From assembly GCF_025118155.1 (NCBI RefSeq), contig NW_026251423.1, positions 166,284 through 230,283 on the forward strand: a DNA stretch of 64,000 nt. Direction: 5' to 3'. Source of the DNA: Cokeromyces recurvatus. Lineage: Eukaryota; Mucoromycota; Mucoromycetes; Mucorales; Mucoraceae. Shown here piece after piece: positions 24,523-37,726 of the stretch. A model generated the notes under the pieces. That model did no database searches, was not told the origin of the DNA, and worked only from the letters and a program-made list of their open reading frames with translations. Numbering within the stretch: position 1 is the first letter of the stretch; the number at the start of each line of letters is the position of its first letter. Made by a program: the position numbers and the translations under genes.

Positions 24523-24670
24523 TTAAAAATTTCCAGAAGATTTCCAAACTAATAAAATAGTACATTTTAATAAATAAATAAATTGATAAACAAATAAACC
24601 ATTTTTATATCAACTTACTTTGATCGCAAATATAATCGGCTGAGCACTTTTCGTAAGCGTGAATATACAT
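24523..24670 (-). promoter_or_regulatory. Arginine attenuator peptide uORF, split by an intron
   Basis: In the CPA1 leader an ATG at 24670-24668 opens a frame. It reaches a GTAAGT donor after 24619, crosses a 70-nt intron (24618-24549, acceptor TTATTAG) and ends at a TAA (24525-24523), 91 nt before the CPA1 ATG. The spliced peptide has 25 residues and contains ADYICDQIWKSS. The fungal arginine attenuator peptide has the core DYISDHIWK in yeast and DYLSDHLWR in Neurospora. Asp12, Tyr13, Asp16 and Trp19 fall at the same positions here. In known cases arginine plus this nascent peptide stalls ribosomes at the uORF stop. Without splicing the peptide would lack the Trp part. Confidence 0.85.
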
Positions 24671-26475
24671 AAATTTACGTCTTAATAAAGAACGATTCAA
24701 TTAATTTTGCCTTTACTATGAAAGTTAGTTTATAGTTAAAGACTTATTATGATATAAATAATAATAATAAAAAAAAAGAAAAGAATATAAGATCTAATCT
24801 AGTTTATATAATACATTCGTATGTGACTGTTATCCAATTCATTTATTCATTTTACCAATAGCAAGGGTATTATTCAGATTCCGATAGATAGTGAAAAATA
24901 CTTCATTATGTTAAAATGTGTTGATTACGCAATATGTGGCCTCTTTAAATTCGCAATTGAAGTTTTTCACTTTCATTAATTTTAGTGATGTCATTTTCAG
25001 TAAAAAAATTATTGTATATTATTGTTATTTTTGCTACTTTTACTACTTTTGTCAGATGTGACATAAAGCCACTATTGCTCACTCACTATGTGTCATTTAG
25101 ACTTGATCTGTCTTTTAATTTTTAAACTCAAATGGCTCTTATTGGACACTAGATCATGCAAAGAACAGGAACCAAAAAGAAATTAAACTTGTTAAAAATA
25201 CAATTATCAACGGACACAAAATGCTATTGATTACATCAAAATTGACTGGGTAGATTTATTTAAAAAATAAAATAATAAAAAGTTTTTAAAAAATGGTGCA
25301 CTATCAAAGAAGTATGCCAATCAATGATGAGAGTCTGTGTTAAGATTATGACAGCAGCAGCAAATTAGTGTTTAAACTTGAAGTTTATAGCATCAAACCA
25401 TTTTTATTTCAGAAAAGAACTATGTTTTATGTATTTTTCATAATCGAAAGCAGCAGTCACAACTTCATTGTTGGACAACAAATTTAGAATATTTTCTTAA
25501 GCTTAAATATTCTAATAAAATTATATAAATACATTTTTTTGTTGTAAAAGATATTTAGTGAAACAAGCTACACATAAATACTCAAATAACTAATATCATC
25601 ATATCATTTTATTATCTATCCTTGGAGGTATTAAAGCTGTGCCTATTATGCTTTAGTATCTTATTGTATATCATCATATCAAACAACTTTTTTTTTGTCT
25701 ACTAAAAGCGATAAGGGGCAATTTTATTATTGTTTTATTTGAACTGCTTATTGAAAAGGATTCGAAATTTCTTATATTTACAATACTGTCTAATATTATG
25801 ATGGTAAATATGTTTCTTCTACATAATGAGGATTATGTTTTAAGTATGTTTTTTTATAATTATTATTATCTGCAAGTCAGTCTTAAATTTATAAAAAATA
25901 TATAGCATCATATACAACATTTTTTCAGACATATATAAGGTGTATTAATTTTATTTCGCTTCAAATATATTGCTGTTATAGCGATATAACAATAGTCATT
26001 CACTAAACAATTTATTCAATTAAAATAAAATGATTTGATAGGTACTCTTTTTAAGTTTTTTCGGGTTTATTATAGTAACTATTTTCTTTTTTTGGCCGTG
26101 TAGAGAATATAGTTTGATTTCACTGCCTAATATAGGAAAAAAGTAATACAATAATATGAAAAATATAGTAACTGACGCCTTCTAAATAGTTATTCCAGGA
26201 ATTGATAGGAATAGCAAAAAAAATAATTTTTATAATACTGTTTCTTTATTATATAATTATATCACTAAGGAATTCTCACTCAGAAACTTACTAGTGTCTA
26301 TGTTTATATTTTTTAAACACAGGGCGTATACAGTGGCAAGAAAATACTTTTTTGTCAAAAATAGTATTATGAGTTATTCAGCCTTATAATATATGTATGT
26401 CAAGGTCGATTTTAGCTTTATTTTAAAGAGTAATTAATCAAGGATATCATTTGAGAGTCTTCAGCTTTATGTTAT

Positions 26476-26506
<31 letters not shown>

Positions 26507-27537
26507 GCGGTATGATTTAGTAAATTACATAGCGATTAAATGTAAATATACTCATAAGAGAATCCATCTAAAAAAACGTTTATTTTATCGTCATTATCTA
26601 TCAATCCCTATTTTTTTTTTTTTTTTTTGGCCCAGCTAATCGTAGCAGTAATCAGGCTCTCTTTTAGTAAATTAAAATCCCATCGAGTAAATATACATGA
26701 CAAAATTAATTATAAAAACTCTGACAATCGTTCTATCTGAAGAGGCAGTATACTTTAGATTTCTAACTATTTTGGTACTTTATACTAATTTTATATGCCT
26801 ACAGTACGAATTTGCATACAACCTGTTTTTAAAATTATAGTGAATAAGCTTTTTTTCTACAAGTAACGTTCCTAATTTTCTTTAAAAGTCAGCTTGATTT
26901 GCTTTAATCACTGAAATCTACAACGACTATCTGAAATTACTACATATATTTGGACACTTATTTTTTTTTTCATTACTTTGAAAAGACTTACTTTTTTTAT
27001 TTTTAACATACATTTTTTTTAATATGCAAAAATAATTCGTAAAAATTGTTGTGTATTCTCATTTATTCATGGATTTGAATAAATATGCGTGCATATTAGA
27101 ATAGTATGTTACATTATATAAAATATCAGCTTTTTATTAGGCACATGAATAAATATAAGTAATATGTATGACAATTACAATAAATGTTTATTCAGAAAAG
27201 TTATTCATAGAAAAGTTACAAGGCAGAGTTATTTTTTTTCTAAATAAAATATTGAAATAACTTATTAAAAAAACACAGAAAAAAGTATATTCCTGTAAAG
27301 CATGGTTTGTATTACTCGAAATAATGAGTTGTTATAACAACTAATTGAAACTGAGCTTAGACATACAGTGATTTTTTCCATATATGTCTAATATAGTTTA
27401 ATGATATGGATACAATAAAAAAAAAGATAAGGTACAAAAGTTATTTCTTGTTTCCTTTTTCTCTTTTTTTATATTTTCTTTTGTCGAACCATTTAAATAG
27501 GTACTCTGTCCATTCATTATTACCATAAAGGAGAATT
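24671..27537. other. Gene-poor AT-rich DNA
   Basis: This is 2.9 kb between CPA1 and the PL14 gene. It holds a poly(A) run near 26470-26505 and T runs near 26612-26628. No exon, RNA gene or mobile-element end was recognised. Confidence 0.45.
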
Positions 27538-28696
27538 ATGTTCAAATCTCAATTTTTTTTACTATTTATTGTCATTGTCATTTGCCTAATTTCAACTATC
27601 GAAACAGCAAAAACAAGCATAAAGAAAAAAACAACAAAAAGAAAGGTGGCCAACAGAAAGAGTAAAATATGGAAGTTTTATAATTGGAATAAATACGGCA
27701 AAGCTACTGTTGGTAGAGATACTGTTTGGGATAAAACTTGGGGTATACCTGAGCATGGGGGCTGGCTTTGGTATTGGAAGGATGCTGACAAATTAAAAAA
27801 TGTACTTGTTAAGGCTCCTTCCGGTAAAAAGAAAGATCTTGTGCTTAGAGTTACATATCCTAAAAATTCAAGAAATCCTGAGGAAAACCCTGTGGGTGGT
27901 CTTGGATTTAAAGCGGAGCCTTTGACAATTGATAATAAAGTGAGAACTGTTGAGTTCCAGTACAGTGTTTTTTTCCCCAAAGGATTTGACTTTAATAGAG
28001 GTACTTACACATATAACTATTCTTGAAAGAAAGAAAGAAGAAATTAACGACTTGAAAAATTATTGTGTATATAGGAGGTAAACTTCCGGGCCTTTATGGT
28101 GGTCATGGTGATTGTACCGGTGGCGATGGATCAAAATCTTGCTTTACCACTAGGTAATACACTAAAACTTCCGATACAGATGAATTTGAATAACACTTTT
28201 CTTTTTTTGAAAAAAAAATCATAGATTCATGTGGAGAGACGGTGGTGAAGGTGAAATTTATGCCTACTTACCCGAATCTGCTCAAAGATCTGATTTGTGT
28301 GATAATAAAATCAATATTTGTAATCCTGATTATGGCTTTAGTTTGGGTCGTGGAACTTTCAAATTTACTAGAGGTAAATGGCTTTCCATTCGCCAAACAG
28401 TTGTAATGAATACTCCAGGAAAAATGAATGGGCAAATTATTATTCATGTCAATGGTAAACGTGTTTTTACAGAAAAGAAATTAGTAATACGTACAAATAG
28501 CTCTAGTCGTGTTGCTGGTATTAGTAAGTGATCATTAGGAAATATCTTAACAAATTATTAAATTAACATTTTTTTTTGTATATACTTATTCTTATTAGTG
28601 TTCCATACTTTCTTTGGTGGCTCTGATAATACTTGGGAGACACCTAAAACACAATACAGCTATTTTAAAAACTTTAGTCTCAAGGCTATTTATTAA
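27538..28696 (+). CDS. Secreted polysaccharide lyase family 14-like protein
   Basis: Four exons (27538-28000, 28075-28153, 28225-28523, 28599-28696) join to 312 residues. A signal peptide is clear: MFKSQFFLLFIVIVICLIST with cleavage likely near residues 22-26. A Lys-rich propeptide-like segment follows, then a beta-jelly-roll lyase domain with GWLWYWKD, GGLGFKAEP, VEFQYSVFFPKGFDF, GKLPGLYGGHGDCTGG, FMWRDGGEGEIYAYLP and a C-terminal TFFGGSDNTW. These motifs fit the PL14 group (alginate and glucuronan lyases). Early-diverging fungi carry polyglucuronate in their walls, so the substrate could be the fungus's own wall glucuronan. That is inference; the bond cut is not read from sequence. Confidence 0.85.
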
Positions 28697-29926
28697 ACTA
28701 TTAGATTTTTTTCCTGTCTAATATATGATATCTCCAAATATATTTAATATTGTATGTTGTTAAATTAGTAACTGTTGCTTTATATATATATATATATTGC
28801 CTTTGTTTAAATGCAGTTTTACATACTTCTGCTATTAAATGAATTGTTAGCTTAAAATTAGCAACCTTCGATATAGTTTGATCCAAAATGTAAATAGCTA
28901 GTATATATATACATATTTATATTTATATAAAAGACAATAAAAATTACTATTAAATTGAAAGAAAAAAATCAGAATATATTTTATCATGAATAAAATATTT
29001 GAAATTAGATAGACATAAAAGCTAAACATAGCAGCTCACTTGGTAGAATTTTATAAACAAGCTTTATTTAACAAGTTCTCTCTATGTTGTATACAAAATT
29101 TAATTTGATTGAATTTTATATAGAGTCTAGAAATGGAAAACATGATGAAAAAAGAGATATAATTATATTCTCTGTTTTCAAATAACTTAATTAGCTTTAT
29201 GAGGAAGAACTTTATCTATATCTGAATAATGGCCTTTTAAACTATATTTTATTAAGAGCATCTTTAGTACTTTTAAAAAATTTATAGTAACGTTTTGTTT
29301 ACTACTTGGCGCTGAGAAAATTGTAATGCTTATACAATTTAGCATTTTTAATAATAATAATAAAAAGAAAGCTAATTATCTACAACAATAGTAATCATAT
29401 GAGAATAGCTATCAGGATCATACTCAATTTTATATGTTGTAATCCTCCAATCGATTGGATATTGAGACTCGTAAACAATTTTAATACCTTTCTAAATAAT
29501 AAAGACAATATTGTTGATTATCATAATATTAAAGGAAGAATACTAAAATATCATAAGTACAATTATTACTATATTCATTATTGATTGAAGATGATAATAA
29601 GGATAGCAATTATTAGTGTTAATACTGATCTCAGATTAAATACTACAGTTTATGGCAAATCTTTTATTTTAACCATGTACTTGCAGTCTAAAGAAGAAAA
29701 ACAAATCATGCTATATATTGACTTTTAGGTTACAGATAATGATTATTTATAATAAATAGTTATAGTAGCAATATAACTACTGCTGTAAATATACAAATAA
29801 TAAAAAGAATCGTCGGATAATTTTTATATGAAGACCCTTTTTGACAATCATAAAAAAATTCATTGCTTCACGCCAAGATCAGATTACTTCGCGCACTACT
29901 CTCCCCAAATTATCATATCAAAAAAA
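28697..29926. other. Intergenic AT-rich DNA
   Basis: This is 1.2 kb between the PL14 gene and the tRNA gene. TA-rich microsatellite DNA lies at 28782-28798. No gene is seen. Confidence 0.5.
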
Positions 29927-29998
29927 TGGAGAAAGCGGGGTTTGAACTCGCGACCTTTTCTATGCGAAAGAAATGTGATACCACTACACCATTTCCCC
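29927..29998 (-). tRNA. tRNA-Ala (CGC anticodon)
   Basis: On the minus strand the sequence folds as a cloverleaf. The acceptor GGGGAAA pairs with TTTCTCC, including the G3-U70 pair that marks alanine tRNAs. The D arm is GTGT-AGTGGTA-TCAC, the anticodon arm TTTCT-TTCGCAT-AGAAA with anticodon CGC, and the T arm GCGAG-TTCAAAC-CCCGC. The discriminator base is A, and six T follow at once as terminator. The T stem has one mismatch (A52-C62). There is no intron. Confidence 0.88.
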
Positions 29999-31083
29999 AT
30001 TGACGGAAAAAAATTTTCTGATACATCTTGACATTATTAAAATTATTAAAACTCCGACTAGAACAGCCAATCATAATTGTTATACGCTTTTATTTTTACT
30101 AGTTTTTTAAAATAATTTCACGATTTTTTTGTAAATTATATATATTTTTTTGGTAGTCAAAAAAATAATTTAATTAATCCAAAGTTTGATTATAATATAA
30201 AGTTGTATTCCTTTATGTCAGTATAATGTTATTAACTAAAATTAATAATTAAAAGAGATGTGGTTCAGAATAGTTAAACATGAACAGATTGGAATGACCC
30301 TTTGGAATGAATGCTATAAAAATGAATCTTATGCAAGTTTATATACAAAGGATAAAATACACACTATGTCAACTATTTTTTTTTTGTAGAAGAGTAGATA
30401 AATTGTTGTTTATTCGATCATTGATTTTTTGTATTTGTTAAAGAAAGCTTTTATTAGAGTTGGCTTTCCTTTTTATTTTTATGGTATGAGATATTAAGGC
30501 TACTACTCATTCTTATTTATAACAATATTTATGATAGTTGCATTCAATTATATTCGTAAAAAAGTTAATCATCAGAATATTAAAAGCAAAAATATCAGTA
30601 AACTTTACTACATAATTTTATGATAACAATGATGAATACAAAAAATATATATATATATATATACAAATATGTATTTATGTATTACTGTATATAATATAGA
30701 CTCAGTTAGAAGATTTAACATTCATACAGCTAATGAAATATATATTGAACTTCTTTAGTTTATTTGTTGAGTTACTTGGATCCCCTCTTTCTCCTTTATA
30801 AATGATCTTCTCGTGGGAGAAACAGGAAAGATGCGGTTCCCACGACTAAAGAGTATTATATTTTTAGAAAGTCTACTTTCAAACAAAAACGCATAAAAAG
30901 CCCCATTACACTTGAAGGAACATGTTCTCCTCACGCAGAGAATATTACACGCGCTATATTTTAATGACATTATTTGTGTTGTACTTTAACGTTTCTTTCA
31001 ATTCTTTAAATTACATTAAATAGAAAAAAATAAAAAGATTGTCTGCATTAAAAAAATAAAAATAAAAATAAATAATGATCGAT

Positions 31084-31123
<40 letters not shown>

Positions 31124-31308
31124 CCGCATTAAATGATTTGAGTTAATGTTCAGTTTTACCCGAAATAAAAATGAAATGTATTTAATATCACCTTATTTAT
31201 GTATATTTATTATATAATTTGAAACCCCTTAAATACTTCAACTTCTTCCCTCGTCTTGTCTTTTTTCTTCTTTCTTTTCTTCTTGTATAGTCAAACATTG
31301 TTATAAAG
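29999..31308. other. Intergenic with a structured GC-richer patch
   Basis: This is 1.3 kb of mostly AT-rich DNA. At 30811-30845 an 8-bp perfect inverted repeat (TCGTGGGA / TCCCACGA, 19-nt loop) lies in a GC-richer island of about 200 bp (30775-30960). A 38-nt T tract is at 31086-31123. The open frame through the island does not look like a protein. Confidence 0.4.
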
Positions 31309-33481
31309 ATGCCTTTTCTTTTAAATCGCTTACCGTAAGTCAAACATAACTTAGCCTTGCACATGCGTTTCAAATAGTGGAAGTTAATTACCTTATATGC
31401 TTTAGGTCTATTGTCAGACCTTTATCAACTGCTACTTCTCGTTCAATTAATCGTGCTGTTGTTCTTCCATCAATTGCAAGATCCTTAACCACAGGTAATT
31501 TTATTCTGCATTAAAAAAGAAAAAACTAGTTTATTTAACCTTCTTTGTTACAATAGCTGCTACACAAATTGCTTGTAATAGCGATGAGCCTTCTTTCTTA
31601 CAATCTGTTGAGATGTATTATGATCATGCTGCTGGACTTAGCAATATTAAACCCCATACACTTGCTCATCTTCGTGCTGTCGATAGTGTTCTTCGAGTCA
31701 CCTTTCCTATTGAAATAGAAGATGGGAAATATGAAGTAATAGAAGGTAAAGAAACATAAAAAAAATAAATGAGGGAGAATATAACCAAAAAAATAAAAAA
31801 CGGAAAGTGCATTTTAATGCAAACTGATTCTTTCTTCAATCCCCAGGATATCGTGCTCAGCATTCTCGTCATCGTTTGCCAGTTAAGGGTGGTATTCGTT
31901 TTTCTGAAGAGGTTGACTTACAAGAAGTTGAAGGTAAATAATAGTGCAAATAGAGAGAGAGGTGGAGAAAAAGAAAATGATACATAAGAGATACAATTAC
32001 AAAAATATGCAATTGAGTCGGAATTTTTATATCTATTTTTCTATATATTTGTTATTATTTTTAGCATTGGCCTCACTTATGACATATAAATGTGCTGTCG
32101 TTGATGTCCCATGTAAGTTTAAAATCTTTTGAAAAATGTACACCTGAATTTTAGAAAATATTAAAGATGAAGGTAACTGATAAATCATTCTACTTTTTTT
32201 TTTTTGGTATATCTTTATATAGTTGGTGGTGCTAAAGGAGGTATCAAAATTGACCCTAAAAAGTATACAGCCGAACAGCTGGAAAGAATAACTCGTCGTT
32301 ATACTATGGAATTATGCCAGAAAAAATTTATTGGTCCTGGTAAATTCAGGAAAAAAAAGAAAAGAAAAGAATTTTAGTTAAAAAAAAAAATCATTTCTTT
32401 TATTAGGCCTTGACGTACCTGCTCCTGATGTTGGTACTGGACCTAGAGAAATGGCATGGATTATGGATACTTACTCACAATTTAACGTGGGCGACGTTAA
32501 TGCTGCTGGTTGTGTTACTGGTAAGCCTCTATCGCTAGGCGGTGTTCGTGGACGTAATGAAGCTACTGGTTTAGGTGTATATTATGGTATTCGTGAATTC
32601 CTTAGTTACCCTGAAGTACAAAATAAGACGGGTTTAAGTGGAAAAGTCTCTGATAGTAGAGTTATCGTTCAAGGCTTTGGTAATGTTGGCTATCATGCAG
32701 CTAAATTCTTTGAAGAAAATGGGTAAATGTGACATATAACAACCAAAATAAGCAATACATATACATATACATATATATTAACTAATATAATCTATATAGA
32801 GCAACTATTGTAGGTATTGGTGAAAGGAATTGTTCTATTTATGATCCTAAAGGTTTAAACGTTGAGGAGCTTTTCAAATATTATCGCTCTAATCAAACTT
32901 TCCATGGTTTTTCTAATACCGCACAAGTTTCTGAAGAACCTAGTAAGATCCTTGAAGCTGACTGTGATATTCTTATTCCTGCCGCTCTTGAACGTCAAAT
33001 CGGTCTACGTAATGTGCGCAATATTAAAGCAAAGATTATCGGCGAGGGAGCTAATGGTCCTGTTACCCCAGGTGCTCATAAAATTCTTGAGGAATCAGGA
33101 AAAGTAGTGATTCCTGATTTACTTCTTAATGCAGGAGGTGTAACTGTTTCCTATTTTGAATGGCTAAAGAACTTGTCTCATGTTCGATTTGGTCGTATGA
33201 ATAAGAAATGGGATGAACGCGCTCGTTCCAAAGTAGTTGCCCTAGTAGAAGAAAACGCAGGACGTGTATTGACAGAAGCTGAGCGTAAAGCAATTGTTCA
33301 TGGTGCTGAGGAAGCTGATCTTGTTTATTCTGGTCTTGAGGATACTATGATTCAAGCTTGTCAAGAAACTAGACAGACTGCTCAACTTAAGAACGTTGAT
33401 TTTAGAGCTGCAGCTTATATTAATGCTATTCAAAAAATTGCAGCCGTTTATGAAGGCTCTGGCATGCTCTTTATGCATTAA
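31309..33481 (+). CDS. Mitochondrial glutamate dehydrogenase, animal/plant type
   Basis: Eight exons (31309-31334, 31406-31494, 31557-31745, 31847-31933, 32065-32112, 32223-32339, 32407-32722, 32800-33481) join to 517 residues. The N-terminus is rich in Arg, Ser and Leu without acidic residues, as in a mitochondrial presequence. Conserved parts are [31 protein letters not shown] with the catalytic Lys, [34 protein letters not shown] for the nucleotide site, and [12 protein letters not shown]. It interconverts glutamate and 2-oxoglutarate with ammonia. The overall sequence follows the GLUD1-like class of about 500 residues, not the yeast Gdh1 class or the large Gdh2 class. Cofactor preference is not read here. 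Confidence 0.92.
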
Positions 33482-33705
33482 ACCTTAGATATGAAACGTA
33501 CGTATTTTTGTACTATATGTAAATAAAGTGCATACATACATATATATATACATATATATATTTCCTCCTCAGATAAAAGGAACTATCTTAATTTAATAAA
33601 TGAGTATACAGTATCTTTAAGTATATATTACTTTAATTGAAAAGTATATCATCAAAAAGATTTGTACTATGTAATTTTGAGGAAAGCTGTTTTAACAAGT
33701 TATAA

Positions 33706-33748
<43 letters not shown>

Positions 33749-35109
33749 AATCTAATGATCATGGAGATAAAGGTTTTAGGAATTTTACAAAGCATTATGT
33801 CAAATGTTTTAATGCTGTTGGAAAATCTTTTCGACTGTTAATATGTCTTAAATAATACATTTACATATACTCTTCTTCTTTCTCTTCCTTCAGTAATTAG
33901 ATAATCCTCAGTCAGAGCCTCTCACTGTTTTGCTAGCTTTACTATAAGTGTCCACATTCTCAAAAGCCTTAAAGTTGAAAAGCAAATGTAATATGAGCAT
34001 TATCTTTATGAATTAAAACTTTATGGATAACATCGAATATTCTAACAAAAAAAAGGGGTTTTAATATATGAAATGGAAGTCATTATTCATTTATAGAAAC
34101 ATTAAATAACTTCTAATATGGAGCCTAGATTCTTCTTGCCATACTTAATCTTTCAATCTTTGATATTAAGCTTATCTAATAGATAAACAATTTGTAAACA
34201 CAGATAATACATTATATAATACAACTAATTATTTTATAATACTTTGCAGTCTTTGGATGAAGTTAGTTCAGCATTGAAAGCCCACTTCAAATAAAGTTAT
34301 GGTTATTTACAGTTTTCTTTGATAAGTTCAAAGCACAGACAAGGCTATATTTAAAATATATTGTTTGAATTTGATAGGTATTTTGATGGTGGTAGACTTA
34401 AAATAAGCCATACTCATATTTTGTTAATAACAGGATATCAAAAAAAAAAAAAAAGCCTTTATAAGGTGCTTGTATAACTATTTTTACGCCTATAAAAATT
34501 ATGCTGCCCATTATTAACCACGAATAGCATTCCTTATGACTCACTTTCTCTAGCTATGTATTTGATTTGACATAAAAATATAAAAGCTATTTATATCAAG
34601 TGAAACTGTAAAAAAGAAAAAAAGCAATATTTTAATCTTTCTGAAGGGCAAATACCATAAAAGAAAATTGCGCAGCCTTGAAGATTTTGAGGTAGAGTGT
34701 TCAAGTTATTAGTTTCAATATACAGTTTCCATTCCAAAATTTCCTTTTCTTTTTGTTTATTATGGATCAAAAAAAAAAAAAAAGATTCATTAACAAATAA
34801 TAGACATTAGAGATTAATATATTTAATTCTGTATTTAAAGCTGAACTAGACATTGGTCATAAATATATAAACACATCATTTTCACTACGTTTTACAAAAG
34901 GCTCATAAAGCAATTCATATATGATATACGGACTTGAAATAAAAAACAAAGTATTATGTGAGTATATACATCTAACCAGTTAAATTCAATTTGCATAAGC
35001 AGCAGTAATGGCAAATAACAGCCTTATAGGAAAGAAAGCCCGACGTCTTACAAATTTATAAAAAATGCATAAAATAATTTCTGGGGGAAATGGTTTATTC
35101 TATTTATTT

Positions 35110-35140
<31 letters not shown>

Positions 35141-35160
35141 TAAATAAATAAATAAATATT
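33482..35160. other. Intergenic AT-rich DNA
   Basis: This is 1.7 kb between GDH and the m-AAA protease. A 37-nt T tract lies at 33711-33747 and an A tract near 35115-35140 sits just before the next start codon. TGACTCA occurs near 34535. No gene is seen. Confidence 0.45.
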
Positions 35161-37515
35161 ATGTTATCACGATTGAATATTACCAATTCAACTAAGAAGT
35201 ATGTCATTCAATATAGTTTTCGTAATAAAAAAACTAATATACTTCAAGTTCATGACAACAATGCTTCATTACTAAAATGTAATTCAACTATTCGTTTATA
35301 TTCAACTAATAAAAAATCACATCATTCAACAAATGAAAAAGAGCCTTTTAATGTACCAAAAGGATTTGAGAGTTTCTTCAACAAGTCAAAGGGTAGACCA
35401 AATACAACAACACGACAAACAAATACGGAAAAGATACCTCATAATAAAAATACTGATCCTAAACAACAGTTACCGGAAAAGCCAAATGCTAATTTCATTT
35501 TAGGTACCATTTTGGGTACTTATCTTCTTTACCAAATGACATCACCTACTGATGATTCGCAAGAGCTTACATGGCAAGCATTTCGTACAAACTTATTGGA
35601 TAAAGGCTTAGTGGACAAACTTGAAGTTGTGAATCGTAATCGAGTACGAGTTTATTTAAGACACGAAGCAAATTCACTAGGTGTATCTCCTCGTATGAGT
35701 TATTATTTTTCAATAGGATCTGTGGATGCATTTGAACGTAATCTGGATAAAGCACAGAATGAACTGGGTATTCCATTAAACGAACGTATCCCAATAGCTT
35801 ATCATGATGAAGTTAGCATAACACAAACCTTGTTACATTTTACACCCACTTTACTTTTAATTGGTATGATTTATTATATAACAAAAAAGGGTCCTGCTGG
35901 AATTGGGGGCTCACAAAATGGTATCTTTGGGATTGGTAAAAGTAGAGCAAAGATGTTTAATCAAGAGAATAAAGTCAAAATCACGTTTAAAGATGTAGCA
36001 GGTGCAGATGAGGCTAAAGTTGAAATTATGGAATTTGTTAATTTTTTGAAAAACCCTACCATTTATGAAAAGCTAGGCGCTACAATCCCAAAGGGTGCCA
36101 TTCTATCAGGTCCTCCCGGTACTGGTAAAACTCTTTTAGCTAAAGCCACTGCAGGTGAAGCAGGTGTTCCTTTCTTTAGTGTCTCTGGTTCAGAATTTAT
36201 TGAAATGTTTGTCGGCGTTGGTCCCTCTCGTGTTCGAGATCTTTTTGCGACTGCCAAAAAGAACTCACCTTGTATTATATTTGTAGATGAAATTGATGCA
36301 ATTGGTAAAGCAAGAGGTAAAGGTGGACAGATGGGCGGAAATGATGAAAGAGAAAGTACCTTGAACCAATTATTAGTCGAAATGGATGGGTTTGATTCAA
36401 ATCAACATGTTGTTGTTTTAGCAGGTACGAATCGGCCAGACGTCTTAGATCCTGCTTTGTTAAGACCAGGTCGTTTCGATCGTCATATCACAATTGATCG
36501 ACCTGATATTAGTGGTCGGGCTCAAATTTTTGAAGTACATTTAAAGCCAATCAAGACAACCATAGACAAAAAAACCTTAGCTCATAAACTAGCCGCTTTA
36601 ACACCAGGATTTGCAGGTGCAGATATTCATAACGTTTGTAATGAAGCAGCTTTAATTGCCGCTCGTCGTGTTAAAGCAGAAGTAGAGGAAGTTGATTTCG
36701 AAGACGCTATTGAGCGTGTTATTGCTGGTCTCGAAAAGAAATCTCGTGTTTTATCCCCTGAAGAGAAAAAAACGGTGGCCTATCATGAAGCTGGTCATGC
36801 TGTTGCTGGTTGGTTTCTTGAACATGCAGATCCTCTTTTAAAAGTATCTATCATTCCTCGTGGCTCAGCTGCACTAGGTTACGCACAATATTTACCTAAA
36901 GATCAATATCTGTATTCCAAGAAGCAATTACTTGATCGTATGTGTATGACTCTAGGTGGTCGTGTATCTGAACATATCTTTTTCGATACCATCACAACAG
37001 GCGCACAAGATGATCTTCAAAAAGTGACCAAGATTGCATATGCTCAAGTAACAGCCTATGGTATGAATGAAAAGGTTGGGCCTATTTCTTTTACAGATCC
37101 TTCTGGCGAACAAAAATTCCAAAAGCCCTTTTCTGAAGAAACAGGTACAATAATCGATACTGAAGCTCGTAAATTGGTTAATGAAGCTTTTACTCGTACA
37201 TTAAAGTTATTAACAGAAAAGAAGAATGACATTGAAAAGATTGCTAAATTATTACTAGAAAAGGAAGTCTTGACTCGTGAAGATATGGAAAGGTTATTAG
37301 GTAAAAGACCTTTTAAAGAGCATAGTGTATATGATAAATACGTTAGAAAACCTTCTCCTGAGGTAATAATAATTAATAGTGCATCTATCCATATTAATAA
37401 AAAATTTACTAATGCATATATATACATGAATATATTATAGTCTATAGAGGCGCCGCCAGATTTCCCCGAAAATGATATAGACGACAACGTAAAATCCAAA
37501 ACGGATAGAAATTAA
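35161..37515 (+). CDS. Mitochondrial m-AAA protease subunit (AFG3/YTA12 family)
   Basis: Two exons (35161-37362 and 37441-37515) give 758 residues. A basic presequence is followed by two membrane segments at about 110-126 and 225-241, flanking the FtsH extracellular-type domain. The AAA domain shows Walker A GPPGTGKT (about 317-324), Walker [13 protein letters not shown], and the arginine-finger region [10 protein letters not shown]. The zinc protease motif HEAGH starts near residue 542. The tail, ending after [13 protein letters not shown], comes from a short last exon. The enzyme degrades and processes inner-membrane proteins facing the matrix. It is closest in look to AFG3; separating AFG3 from YTA12 needs a tree. 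Confidence 0.95.
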
Positions 37516-37659
37516 AAAAAAAAAAAAAAATAATAATTTTATTTTATGTTGAATTCATAATAAAATATACTACAATATTGCAAAGACAATATCAAAATTG
37601 TTTCTCTTCTAATAATCACTATGTTCAAATGGATTGGGTTATTTGATTTACTGGTATAA

Positions 37660-37698
<39 letters not shown>

Positions 37699-37726
37699 TT
37701 GCTGCTAGCAGTAATACTATTTGTTA

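Noticed and set aside
27678..27980. 100-codon frame antisense to the PL14 gene
   Set aside because: It lies within the first exon of a well-supported gene and shows no domain.
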